From assembly GCA_031553765.1 (NCBI GenBank), contig JAVBKY010000004.1:186001-250000 (forward strand): 64,000 bases of DNA. Reading direction: 5' to 3'. Origin of the DNA: JAITMY01 sp031553765 (GTDB lineage: Bacteria; Bacteroidota; Bacteroidia; Bacteroidales; UBA932). The notes under the pieces were generated by a model. That model saw only the letters and a program-made list of their open reading frames with translations. It searched no databases and was not told the DNA's origin. Positions 34,617 through 43,874 of the stretch are shown piece by piece; the stretch's first letter is position 1, and every line of letters starts with the position of its first letter. The translations under genes and the position numbers were made by a program.

Positions 34617-34698
34617 CTCCCGAAGGGAGTTAATTTGAATAACCGCGGGTGAGCGAAGCGTTACCTACGGTTACTCACATTCAGCCCTTGCAGGGCAA
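34617..34698. repeat. Composite palindromic repeat, short form without core
   Basis: CTCCCGAAGGGAG, then one hairpin whose left arm AACCGCGGGT is that of hairpin 1 and whose right arm ACCTACGGTT is that of hairpin 2 in the full copies, then GCCCTTGCAGGGC. The GC-rich core is absent. Confidence 0.8.
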
Positions 34699-34826
34699 GA
34701 GATTTGCTATTTAGGGATAGGTTGAGTCACCGGGGGCTTACACCCCCAGCTACAAGGTTATCGCGCCTATGGCGCTACGTTCTTATTCGACTGAAAGTGT
34801 ATTTCAACTGAACAATATCCGGGCTA

Positions 34827-34858
34827 ACCCTAACAGGGTTTTAAGACCCTGTTAGGGT
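34827..34858. repeat. CCCTAACA hairpin repeat, copy 3 (perfect)
   Basis: ACCCTAACAGGGT and ACCCTGTTAGGGT, identical arms to copy 2, with a 6-base loop. Confidence 0.85.
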
Positions 34859-34949
34859 ACGGGCAAAAGTGGAATAAAAAAAACCCTCACTGGACTCAAA
34901 GCCTTGTGAGGGTTAGCTGCAGGCAGCTGCATTGGATTGTAATCGGCGC

Positions 34950-37900
34950 TTATTTTACCATCAACTTTTGCACAGCGTGCTTGCCTTCTTTACTCATGTA
35001 AAGTATGTAGGTGCCGGGCTGCAGGGTGCTGATATTTATATCGGCTTGATTCTGCAGGTAGGTTTGCGTATGCATTACCATCACGCCATTCACGGTGTAC
35101 ACTTTTACGCTCCATGTTCCTACGGCATCGGCATTATCGCTCTTAAGGTAAATGGTACCGTTGGCAGGATTGGGGTACAGCTGCACGGCAATGGTATTTT
35201 TATCCACCGCATTGGGCTGTGGCGCGTCGGCTATGAGGTTGATGATTTGCGTAAGCGTGCGACCCACTATGTCGAGCGATGAATTCACGGTTAGCGTTCC
35301 GCTTTGCGAAGCGTATCCACTCTTGCTCACGCTATAGGTATAGCTACCCGGAAGCAGGTTGCCAAACGTTAGCGGTGCGCTAACGGTGGTCTGCGTAGTC
35401 TGCCCTTGCAGTTCAACGCTGGCACCGGCTAAGTAGGTAGCACCTGTGCCGTCGTACACCTTAAATTCGATGGCGTAGCGCGGCGTGGTCTGCAGCTGTA
35501 TTGCGGGCACAAATACGGTATCGTTAACGGCATGGGTGGCGGTTACCTGTTGTGTACCTGATGCGGTAACGTAACCACTTTTACTTACGGTGTAGGCAAC
35601 AACGTCGCCGGAATCGACATTAGCAAATGATAGCGGCGCATTGGTAGTGATTTTGGTTTCGCCACCTGTCAGCACCACGCTTGCTCCGCTAAGCAGGTTG
35701 CTGCTGCTGCCGTCGTACACCTTAAAGGTAAGGGTGTACTTTTTGAGGTTGGCAGGCTTTACCATCATATTCACCATAAGGGTGTACGACCTGTTGGCTC
35801 CAACAGTAGCGGGCGACAGCGTAATGTCGGTGCTCTGCGTAAAGTAGCCTGTTTTACTTACCGAAGCGGTGTAAGCACCTGCCGTTAACCCCGTAAAGCG
35901 CACGGTGTCGCCGGATACGTTTTGCGCTGTTTGCCCAGTAAGACTCACCGTAGCACCGCTGAGGTAGGTGGTGGTACTACCATCGTACACGGCAACTTTA
36001 ATGGTATAGGGTTGCTCACGTACCAAATTAATCGTCTTGGTTACACTGCCTGCTATCACGGTTACAGAACCTGTTTGCAGCACGTAGCCATCCTTGCTTA
36101 CGCTATAGGCGTAGCTGCCCGCCACCACATTGCTAAAGGTAACGGTAGTATTGGCGGTAGAGAGCGTACCATAGCCCTGCAGCAGCACGGTAGCACCACT
36201 CAGGCGCGTAGTTCCTGTGGCGCCATCGTACACATCAAATGATACACTGTAAAGCGGGCTGAGGGTAACCGATTTATGCAGGTTGATACCCTGCCCTACA
36301 TACATGGTACCGCTTACGCTTTGGTACCCCGATTTGGTTACGGAGTATGCGATGTTACCCTCTGCCACGTCGGCAAACAAAGCTTCGCCGTAGGTATCGG
36401 TCATTTGGTTATCATCGGCAAGGGTCACTGAGGCCCCGGCAACATCCTTTCCTTCATTATCGCTTACATAAAATGCGACTTGATAGTAGCTGCCGCTTTG
36501 TAACTCCAGCCGAACGTTAGTAAGGTTGCCTGTCACACTCACCGTTTGCTCCACATTTTTGTAGCCTGATTGCGCTACGCGGAAAGTGTAGGTACCCTCG
36601 GGGAGGTATAGCATTCGGTTAACATTTACCCCCATGCTGTAATACGTATTACCACCCTTAAGTATGATTACGTTTACGTATCCCGAAGGCATGACAGTGC
36701 CCTCGGCAGTGGTAAGGGTACAGCTGACCTGCCTATAGTTTTCAAACGATACGTTAACCGTTTGCCCGCTGCTACCCACCGTAAATGTGCCGGAGTAGGG
36801 CGCGGCTTCGGTTCCGTTAACATACAATGTCCCTTGGTGTCCGGCAACTTCATATTGGTAGGTTCCGGCAGGCAGGCGCAGCGAATCGGTTCGCGAACCA
36901 CTGCGGTGTTCTATGCTCTGATCTACGCCGCCACGCATCGATACAGAGTAGTCGGTACGCGTAGCAAAATTTCCGGTAGGCACAAAGGCTACCTTATACA
37001 TGGGTTGCATTACGTAGGTTACGGTAGTATCTGCTCCGTTTACCGTGAAGGGCTGCTGCGCACCTGTCCACACCCGGTAGTTTTCAAGCGCCCACGCGTA
37101 GGTGCCGTTGGGTAAATAGTAGGTATGGGAGGTAGTGCCACTGCTTATGTTTATATAAGTCAGCGCATCGGTCTGCCCCTGGCGGTAAAGGTCTATGTAG
37201 TATTCGGGGCGCACCTCGCCTACAGGTAGCGTATAGCCAAAGGTCACCTTATGGTAATCGGCAAAGGAAACGTAGAGGGTTTGATTGCTGCTGCCAACAG
37301 TAAAGCTTCCCTTTACAGGCAGCAGCTTGTCGGCATTATCGTCGTACACCTCGTAGCTATAGGTGCCGTTGGTCAACGTAACGCTATCGCTAATACCATG
37401 CAGCTTTACAGGATTGGACAAGCCATCACCGGAAATCTCCACAGCTACATCACCGCCGCTAATACCTACCGGTAAATTGCTTACTACAAACTTCAGCTGC
37501 GGAATAAAATCGGTCGCCATATTCAGCGTTACAATTTCGTATGTGCTTGTCACTATGAAATTCTTATATGCTTCGTGTAGGGTATTGGTTACCGTATCCA
37601 TTGCAAGAACGGAAAGCATGTATACACCGCGGGCCATATAGAAGGTATCGGTGCAGGGCGGATAGGCGCCAAATATCGGATATCCTACGTTGCTCGTATT
37701 TTGCAAAATGAACGCACCCCGTACTCTATATTCTCCCGGTGCAGTAACATTTAGCGCTACGCTACTGTATACGCTGAGCGTTACCGCAGTATCGGCAACA
37801 AAAGTACCAGTGGCTTCCCCCACCAACTTTGGTGAGGGATTATTGTCGTACACCTCGTAGCCGTAGGTTGCTCCCTTTACCAATGCGATTGCCGTAAAGT

Positions 37901-40900
37901 TACTTCTCGCATCAGCATCTTGTACCCAACTTCCACTTTCATCATAAACCACTACCACTACACTACCGAGCAAGTTGACAGGTACGTTGACTATAGTAAA
38001 GCGCGCATTCACCAGTTCCACCGCCGCTACCCTATTGGCGCCACTTACCGTAAATGACACCCTGTAATTACTTACGGTAGTACCCAAGGTAGCATTATAC
38101 GCTCCGTTGGGCAGGTAGATGGTGGTATCGCCACCCCATAGGTTAACCACCCCATCGCCGGTAGTGCGGTCGCGCACGTCAACGTAGATAAGGCTCTCGC
38201 CAGCGGGTAACGCTGCCCTAAAATCAATCTTATAGTATCCCGAAAAGGATATGCTTACGGTACCGGCTCCGCTTACCGTAAAGTTGCCCGCCTTTGTTGC
38301 CACATTTTGATTCAACTTCACCCCGTAGCTGTACGTGCCGTTAGGCAGATAGCACTCAGCAGCTCCATACATATCCAGCAGCATGTTGCCGTTGGTATCG
38401 TAAATTTCAATAAGGGTATCGGTAAGCACCAAGCCTGTAGGCAGGTTGGTGAGCGTAAAGGCTTGCTTGGTTTGTCCGGCAGCGCTAACGTTAATATTCA
38501 CTTCGCCCGCAGCACTCACCGTAAAGGTGTGAGGATATCCAAATGGCGTACCCTGCAAGTCAAACGCAGTAACAGCACAGGTGTAATCACCGTTGGGCAC
38601 ATACAGCGTATCGGCGTATTGCTGCGGCGCTACCGAATCAAGGTTCACGTACGCTACATACTGGTCATTTTGCCTTACTTCAACAGCGGTATTTAAAGAC
38701 CAACCCGCAGGCAAGTTCACCTTAACTATGGTTTGCTTTACGCTGGTGGTAATCCTTACCGTATCGGTTGCCGTAAACGGAATAACAACCGAAGACACCT
38801 TACTACCTTGCAGTTGGCAATAATAGGTAGTACCAGCAATGAGAGGATTGTCGGATTGGTAGCCGTTTCCCTCATAAAAATAGGTAACATAATTATTCAA
38901 GTCAGCATCACTATATATGTTCCCTGTTATACTACTAACCACTTGTGCAGGTAAGTCGGTAAAAGTAAATACCGAAAAAACCTCGGCATAGGTAACCACG
39001 CTGTTGGCACCGCTTACCGTAAAGTCTACAACCTTGGTGTAGCCATTGGCGGTGTACAGGTTGACGTAGTAATCATCATTGGGTAGGTAGGCAACGCTGT
39101 CGCCATAGGCTATGCTTGCAACCATATCTCCATAGCTATGATTATATACCTCGGCTCCCGTCCAGCTATCGCTATTGACCAGCTGCACCCTAAAGGTTGT
39201 TTTATAGTAATCGGCATACGAAACTGCGATGCTTGCATCTCCACTCACCGTAAGGTCGGCTGCATTTATGGCGATATTCGCCCCCTGCATAGCCATATAG
39301 AAATATGTACCATGCGGCAGGTAGCAGCTCATAGTTCCTTGAAGAGAGTTGACCTGCGCCCCTTCATCATCGTAAATCACAATGGTGGTATCGGGCGCTA
39401 CAAATCCCGTGGGCAGGTTGGTGAAGGTAAAGGTTTGCTTGCCGTATCCCGTAGCGCCCACATTGATGAGCACATCACCTGATGCACTCACCGTAAAGTC
39501 ATGCTTGTAGTGCAACGACACACCTTGCACATCGAGCGCCTTAATGGCAATGCTGAAGGTATCCGAAGGCATGTACAGCGTATCGGCAAACAGACGACTG
39601 CCAACGGAATCGAGCGCGCAATAAGCAACAGAGTACCCATCACGATATATGGCTGGATTGAAATCCTCCAACAACCATCCCACGGGTAAGCTTACCTTAA
39701 CTGCCATTTTTTTAAGCGCCGTGGTAAGTCTTACCGTGTCAGTTGCCACAAATGGAGCAACGGTGCGAACAACCTTCGCTCCATTAAGCTGGCAGTAGTA
39801 AATGCTATCAGGTGTTAGTACATCGTTAGTAACAAAGCTACTCCACGGACCAAACGCCGCTTGCTGGTTATTCAAATCTTCGTCCTCGTATATATTCCCG
39901 ATAATATCAAGGCTTTCATATTCGGGTATATCACTCAGCACAAATACGGGCTTAACTTCAGCGTAGCGCACTATGGTATTTCCTCCGCCTACCGTAAAGT
40001 GAACGGTCGCATTTCCCGAAGGGCTAAAACTCATCATGGCATAGTAGGTGTCGTTAGGCAAGTATACTACGCTATCACCGTTGCTCAGGGAAGTAACATA
40101 ATCATTAACCACTCCACTGGAAAATATATTCGCGCTTGACCAAGTGTATCCGTCAAGTAGCTGTACCCTGAACGTTGTTTTGGAGTAGTTGGCATAGGAA
40201 ATAACCGTGCTACCGGTACCGATAACCGTAAAGGTGCCTTTTTTTTCAATAATAGGAACATCACCCGATAAGAGAACGCGGTAGCTATAAGTACCATTTG
40301 ATAGATAGCATCCAAGTGCCGGATCAACACCCGTTAACCAATTACCTTTTTCGTCGTATAGGTACATGACGGTAGAGGCAGACAACAATTCGGTCGGAAG
40401 ATCAGTAACCGAAAAGGTTCGCTTACTCAATCCGCTTGTCGAAACATTAATATTTATATCGCCCGCGCTGCTCACCGTAAAGGTATGCTTATAGGGAAAA
40501 TTCGCACCCTGCGCATCGGCAGCAACAACGCCAATGCTGTAGATGCCGTCAGCCATATACAAGGTGTCGGTGTACAGCGCTCCACTACCCGTAAATTCTG
40601 CCGTAGCCACTATGCTTTCATCCTGATATATGTCGGACGAGGGATAGGACAGCACATAATCGGCAGGCAAGGTCACCTTCAGCACCATTTTTTTATAATC
40701 GGCCAGCGATATTTGTACCGTATCGTTAGCCACAAAAGGTTGAAAGCCGCTTGCTACTCCATCACCCTTCAGCACATAGTAGTAGGTATTACCCACACCA
40801 AGTTCTACCGTATTGCTCGCAGCATCAAAATCGGCTATATGGCTACTCGAATCAGCGCTACGGTATACGCTGCCGCTAACGTTCAACCCATCGGGGATAT

Positions 40901-41339
40901 CGTTCAACTCCAGTACAGCACTCATAGGTCGTACAAGTTCCCACGTATAGGTGAGATCTCCGGAATAAAGATGCCATTTGACCATGTAGGTGGTACCGGC
41001 AGTAAGGCTAACGGTTAGGTTTGCCGCCATGGAGTAGCCGCTGCAACTACCATCATCATCCTCTCCCACAATTTGCTGCGACTCGCATCTGCCGCTGTAA
41101 ACAGTCACCTTGGTGTCGCTGGAGTTGGAATGACCGCAGCTGGAAAACTTGTACACTCCGCTTACAGTGGGTGTAAAGTTGTACCAAACGCCTTCATAGT
41201 TTCGGCTATGTACAGCTGTAACGCCGGGAGAAGTGGTTACTACCTGCGGTTTCTCACATGAGACTCCGCCCTGCGCCCACGCCTGCGTACCGCATAGCGT
41301 CATTAGCGCAATAGTTAAGGCTATTACTATCTTTTTCAT
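34950..41339 (-). CDS. Giant repetitive T9SS-secreted surface protein
   Basis: A 2129-residue secreted protein. Signal peptide MKKIVIALTIALMTLCG ends near AWAQ; the frame could extend 10 codons upstream, but that adds no signal. Residues ~25-140 form a PPC-like beta domain (GVWYNFTPTVSGVYKFSSCG). Then come at least three copies of a ~310-residue super-repeat. Each copy is built of four beta modules, starting at motifs like LSDIPEYE, KMAVKVSLPVGW, KQTFTFTNLPTGF and KTTFRVQL, and repeatedly uses YLPNGTYSY-type turns. A more divergent stretch follows (~1100-1620), then five ~80-95-residue CarboxypepD_reg/PEGA-like repeats (FKVYDG, LSGASV, YSVSKSGY; ~1620-2045). The final ~80 residues are a type A T9SS sorting domain (VQLYPNPANG). 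Likely a long fibrous adhesin or matrix protein; no enzyme domain seen. Confidence 0.88.
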   Translation of the reverse strand: MKKIVIALTIALMTLCGTQAWAQGGVSCEKPQVVTTSPGVTAVHSRNYEGVWYNFTPTVSGVYKFSSCGHSNSSDTKVTVYSGRCESQQIVGEDDDGSCSGYSMAANLTVSLTAGTTYMVKWHLYSGDLTYTWELVRPMSAVLELNDIPDGLNVSGSVYRSADSSSHIADFDAASNTVELGVGNTYYYVLKGDGVASGFQPFVANDTVQISLADYKKMVLKVTLPADYVLSYPSSDIYQDESIVATAEFTGSGALYTDTLYMADGIYSIGVVAADAQGANFPYKHTFTVSSAGDININVSTSGLSKRTFSVTDLPTELLSASTVMYLYDEKGNWLTGVDPALGCYLSNGTYSYRVLLSGDVPIIEKKGTFTVIGTGSTVISYANYSKTTFRVQLLDGYTWSSANIFSSGVVNDYVTSLSNGDSVVYLPNDTYYAMMSFSPSGNATVHFTVGGGNTIVRYAEVKPVFVLSDIPEYESLDIIGNIYEDEDLNNQQAAFGPWSSFVTNDVLTPDSIYYCQLNGAKVVRTVAPFVATDTVRLTTALKKMAVKVSLPVGWLLEDFNPAIYRDGYSVAYCALDSVGSRLFADTLYMPSDTFSIAIKALDVQGVSLHYKHDFTVSASGDVLINVGATGYGKQTFTFTNLPTGFVAPDTTIVIYDDEGAQVNSLQGTMSCYLPHGTYFYMAMQGANIAINAADLTVSGDASIAVSYADYYKTTFRVQLVNSDSWTGAEVYNHSYGDMVASIAYGDSVAYLPNDDYYVNLYTANGYTKVVDFTVSGANSVVTYAEVFSVFTFTDLPAQVVSSITGNIYSDADLNNYVTYFYEGNGYQSDNPLIAGTTYYCQLQGSKVSSVVIPFTATDTVRITTSVKQTIVKVNLPAGWSLNTAVEVRQNDQYVAYVNLDSVAPQQYADTLYVPNGDYTCAVTAFDLQGTPFGYPHTFTVSAAGEVNINVSAAGQTKQAFTLTNLPTGLVLTDTLIEIYDTNGNMLLDMYGAAECYLPNGTYSYGVKLNQNVATKAGNFTVSGAGTVSISFSGYYKIDFRAALPAGESLIYVDVRDRTTGDGVVNLWGGDTTIYLPNGAYNATLGTTVSNYRVSFTVSGANRVAAVELVNARFTIVNVPVNLLGSVVVVVYDESGSWVQDADARSNFTAIALVKGATYGYEVYDNNPSPKLVGEATGTFVADTAVTLSVYSSVALNVTAPGEYRVRGAFILQNTSNVGYPIFGAYPPCTDTFYMARGVYMLSVLAMDTVTNTLHEAYKNFIVTSTYEIVTLNMATDFIPQLKFVVSNLPVGISGGDVAVEISGDGLSNPVKLHGISDSVTLTNGTYSYEVYDDNADKLLPVKGSFTVGSSNQTLYVSFADYHKVTFGYTLPVGEVRPEYYIDLYRQGQTDALTYINISSGTTSHTYYLPNGTYAWALENYRVWTGAQQPFTVNGADTTVTYVMQPMYKVAFVPTGNFATRTDYSVSMRGGVDQSIEHRSGSRTDSLRLPAGTYQYEVAGHQGTLYVNGTEAAPYSGTFTVGSSGQTVNVSFENYRQVSCTLTTAEGTVMPSGYVNVIILKGGNTYYSMGVNVNRMLYLPEGTYTFRVAQSGYKNVEQTVSVTGNLTNVRLELQSGSYYQVAFYVSDNEGKDVAGASVTLADDNQMTDTYGEALFADVAEGNIAYSVTKSGYQSVSGTMYVGQGINLHKSVTLSPLYSVSFDVYDGATGTTRLSGATVLLQGYGTLSTANTTVTFSNVVAGSYAYSVSKDGYVLQTGSVTVIAGSVTKTINLVREQPYTIKVAVYDGSTTTYLSGATVSLTGQTAQNVSGDTVRFTGLTAGAYTASVSKTGYFTQSTDITLSPATVGANRSYTLMVNMMVKPANLKKYTLTFKVYDGSSSNLLSGASVVLTGGETKITTNAPLSFANVDSGDVVAYTVSKSGYVTASGTQQVTATHAVNDTVFVPAIQLQTTPRYAIEFKVYDGTGATYLAGASVELQGQTTQTTVSAPLTFGNLLPGSYTYSVSKSGYASQSGTLTVNSSLDIVGRTLTQIINLIADAPQPNAVDKNTIAVQLYPNPANGTIYLKSDNADAVGTWSVKVYTVNGVMVMHTQTYLQNQADINISTLQPGTYILYMSKEGKHAVQKLMVK

Positions 41340-41633
41340 TTTTGTACTTTTTTTGAGGGGTAAAAACAACTACAAAAACTAATTAGGTAAATATAATACA
41401 CCAATGTAAAAATGTGTATAATCTCATGGGCATTCCCCGCATTTTTAACTATATTGAATACCCCTCCAAAACCAATACACATTTAGTAAATTGATATAAA
41501 TCTTTTTTTTACGTGCTCCCTTTTTGTAATAGTAACAGTAAGCTATTTTTAGCTTGTTTTTACATTCAAAAGGGAAGGGTCTGTATTTGTAAAAGAATGG
41601 CTATATTTGTTAGTAACCAAAAACTGAAATACT
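41340..41633. other. Intergenic region between divergent surface-protein and ZIP genes
   Basis: AT-rich, no gene. A possible -7 box for the ZIP gene, TATATTTG, lies at 41602-41609. Confidence 0.5.
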
Positions 41634-42389
41634 ATGTTAGAGGCAACACTCGTAGGGCTACTGGCAGGCTCCGCCATTTTAATAGGCGCACTGCTGGGCA
41701 TGTACCTTAAGGTAAATAACAAAGTTATTGCCGTGACAATGGCCTTTGGCGCGGGTGTGCTGGTATCGGCACTATCAATAGACTTGATGAGCGATGCCTT
41801 TGAAAGAAGCCATAGCGCGTGGATAGTGGGACTGAGTTTTTTGGCAGGGGCGCTGGTGTTTGTGGGCGGCGACTACCTTATTGATAATCGTGGAGGCTAC
41901 TTCCGCCGCCACTCGCAGGGTAGCGCGCAGCTTGCCAAAAGCGGCAGCGCCGAGGATAATTCGGGTAGCGCCATACTGCTTGGTACGCTGCTCGACGGCA
42001 TTCCCGAATCGTTTGTAGTAGGCGCCAGCATTGCTATGGGAGGTAATACGGGGTTGGTATTTTTGGCTGCCGTATTTTTGAGTAACCTGCCCGAAGGCAT
42101 GTCGGGCACGCTGGGCATGAAGCTCACGGGCATGAGCAATCGCAAAATTCTACTTATATGGACTACCACGTTGGTGGTAACCGTGCTGTCCTCAATAGGT
42201 GGATTCATGTTTCTGGGTGATGCGCCGCAAAGCGTACACGCCGCCACCATGGCTTTTGCCTCGGGCGCCATACTTGCCATGCTGTGCGACACCATGATTC
42301 CCGAAGCATTTAAGTTCGGCGGAAGAGGTGTAGCGTTAATAACAGTGTTGGGATTTTTGCTGGCGTTCCTGCTGAGCAAATCTTTTTAG
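41634..42389 (+). CDS. ZIP-family divalent metal transporter
   Basis: Inner-membrane protein of 251 residues with about seven to eight hydrophobic segments. The conserved metal-site helices read LLGTLLDGIPESFVVGASIA and FLSNLPEGMSGT, with the His replaced by Asp in the first (DGIPES rather than HNxPEG). FASGAILAMLCDTMIPEAF is the last conserved helix. Zinc or a related metal is the usual substrate; the replaced His may shift selectivity. Its 3' end overlaps the convergent DUF3943 gene by 4 bases. Confidence 0.85.
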   Translation: MLEATLVGLLAGSAILIGALLGMYLKVNNKVIAVTMAFGAGVLVSALSIDLMSDAFERSHSAWIVGLSFLAGALVFVGGDYLIDNRGGYFRRHSQGSAQLAKSGSAEDNSGSAILLGTLLDGIPESFVVGASIAMGGNTGLVFLAAVFLSNLPEGMSGTLGMKLTGMSNRKILLIWTTTLVVTVLSSIGGFMFLGDAPQSVHAATMAFASGAILAMLCDTMIPEAFKFGGRGVALITVLGFLLAFLLSKSF

Positions 42390-43864
42390 AATTTGTACGT
42401 CAACATGCTCCTTATTTCTACCGTTTTGGTAGAAACATCGGGCTCATTTTCATACGCTGCTAGGCGGTAGTAAAATACGCCTTCGAAGCTAAGACGTATG
42501 GCTTTGGTGATGTTGAAATCGAAGCGGGGGTTGATGATGTTAAAAGTAGAGTAGCCGGCAGCAAGCGATTGCGCACCGTATATGCTCTGCTGATTATTAC
42601 TTGTAGCCCACGAATACAGTGACAAGTGGTAAGCGCTCAGCGTAAACCCGCCAATGCGACGTAGCGTAGCCGACACCTCTACCTTTCCGCTGAAGCCACT
42701 ACCTAGGTTATAGTCACGCCCCACAATGCTATCGGATACAGGCGTATCGTACAGGCAGCCGCCCAATATCACCGCATTGCCATACATAGCCAGCGATACC
42801 TCGGCCTTATTATTCATTTGCGGAAGTTTATACAGTATACCTGCTCCACCCGATGCGATTTCGCCAATACGGTAGGGTATTTCGCCCGTATGAATTTCCT
42901 CGGAATCGTAGTAGTTAAAGTGTTGAAACGCGCCTATGAGCATGCGGTGCCCCGGCACAGGTTCGGAGTGCTTTCCTGCCAGTATAGCCGCAGCGTTAAA
43001 TGAAGAAAGAAATGGTTGATTTCCACCTACGCTCAGCGTTGCCTTTAAGTCGAAGTAGTCAAACGGCTCGTAGATATCGTCGAGCAGAAATGGCGCACCG
43101 TAAGTAAGCCTCGCACCCATGGCCAGCATGCTGTTGCCCTTCATTATATATTGGGCATCGGCAAGGTAGCGGTATCCCATGCTCACATCAAGCACCAGCG
43201 GGCGACGCTCGTAACCACAGGCGTCAATGTAGCGGCTCATGTACTTGTACGAGTCGCCTGTTACCAAACGGTTGAAACCGCGCAGGGGCGAAATGGCGGC
43301 TACGCCGATTTCGCGAAACACACGTTCAACGCCACGAGCACTCTCATCAATCAGCAGCGATGAAAGGCGAAAGGTCATTTCACCCAACATAGCACCACCA
43401 ATAGATGTAACAATAAAGTCATTTATGGAGGGCGGTTCGTTCTCCATAAAATACTCCCACATAAGGCTACCACCCATGGCATAGGGGTACGACTCCCAAA
43501 AGCTCATGCCGTTGGAGCGCGCCGCGTTGAAGTACAAGCCACCTTGATACGGGTGTCCAAAAAGGTTAACACCAAAGGGGTCGGTATCCCACACAAAACC
43601 CGTTTCAAAGTTGCTTTTGATGGTAGACCCGTTGATTTTCGCAAAATCACTTTGCGTAATAAAACGGTTGTAACAACCAATAACAATGTTGGTAGCAATT
43701 ACCTCCCCTGCCGCACGCCACGGGTGCTTCACAGGCCTAACCGTATCACAAAACGGAAAGTTAGCCTCAACAGCTACCGAATCATCTTCAAATGTCAGCA
43801 TCTGCGCCCGAGCATTAGCAAAGGCAAACAACAACACCAGCAATATGACAAACCCTCTCTTCAC
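42386..43864 (-). CDS. DUF3943 outer-membrane-associated protein
   Basis: A 492-residue exported protein (signal ends near ANARAQ) with a DUF3943 domain (~60-190; NRFITQSDFAKINGSTIKSN, FGHPYQGGLYFNAARSNG, WEYFMENEPPSINDF) and a C-terminal half of amphipathic strands ending in YKF, as in outer-membrane barrels. The start codon is GTG. It follows the gene at 43875-45020 by 10 bases, so both probably form one operon. Function unknown. Confidence 0.8.
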   Translation of the reverse strand: MKRGFVILLVLLFAFANARAQMLTFEDDSVAVEANFPFCDTVRPVKHPWRAAGEVIATNIVIGCYNRFITQSDFAKINGSTIKSNFETGFVWDTDPFGVNLFGHPYQGGLYFNAARSNGMSFWESYPYAMGGSLMWEYFMENEPPSINDFIVTSIGGAMLGEMTFRLSSLLIDESARGVERVFREIGVAAISPLRGFNRLVTGDSYKYMSRYIDACGYERRPLVLDVSMGYRYLADAQYIMKGNSMLAMGARLTYGAPFLLDDIYEPFDYFDLKATLSVGGNQPFLSSFNAAAILAGKHSEPVPGHRMLIGAFQHFNYYDSEEIHTGEIPYRIGEIASGGAGILYKLPQMNNKAEVSLAMYGNAVILGGCLYDTPVSDSIVGRDYNLGSGFSGKVEVSATLRRIGGFTLSAYHLSLYSWATSNNQQSIYGAQSLAAGYSTFNIINPRFDFNITKAIRLSFEGVFYYRLAAYENEPDVSTKTVEIRSMLTYKF

Positions 43865-43874
43865 CTACTCTATA

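Larger units (their letters stand above)
34463..34949. other. Repeat-filled intergenic region, no gene
   Basis: No coding frame is supported. After an AT-rich stretch come, in order, a short form of the composite repeat (34617-34698), a hairpin GGGGGCTTACACCCCC (34732-34747), the CCCTAACA hairpin (34827-34858), and a hairpin with arms AACCCTCAC and GTGAGGGTT (about 34880-34914) just behind the giant surface gene, which may be its terminator. Confidence 0.65.
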
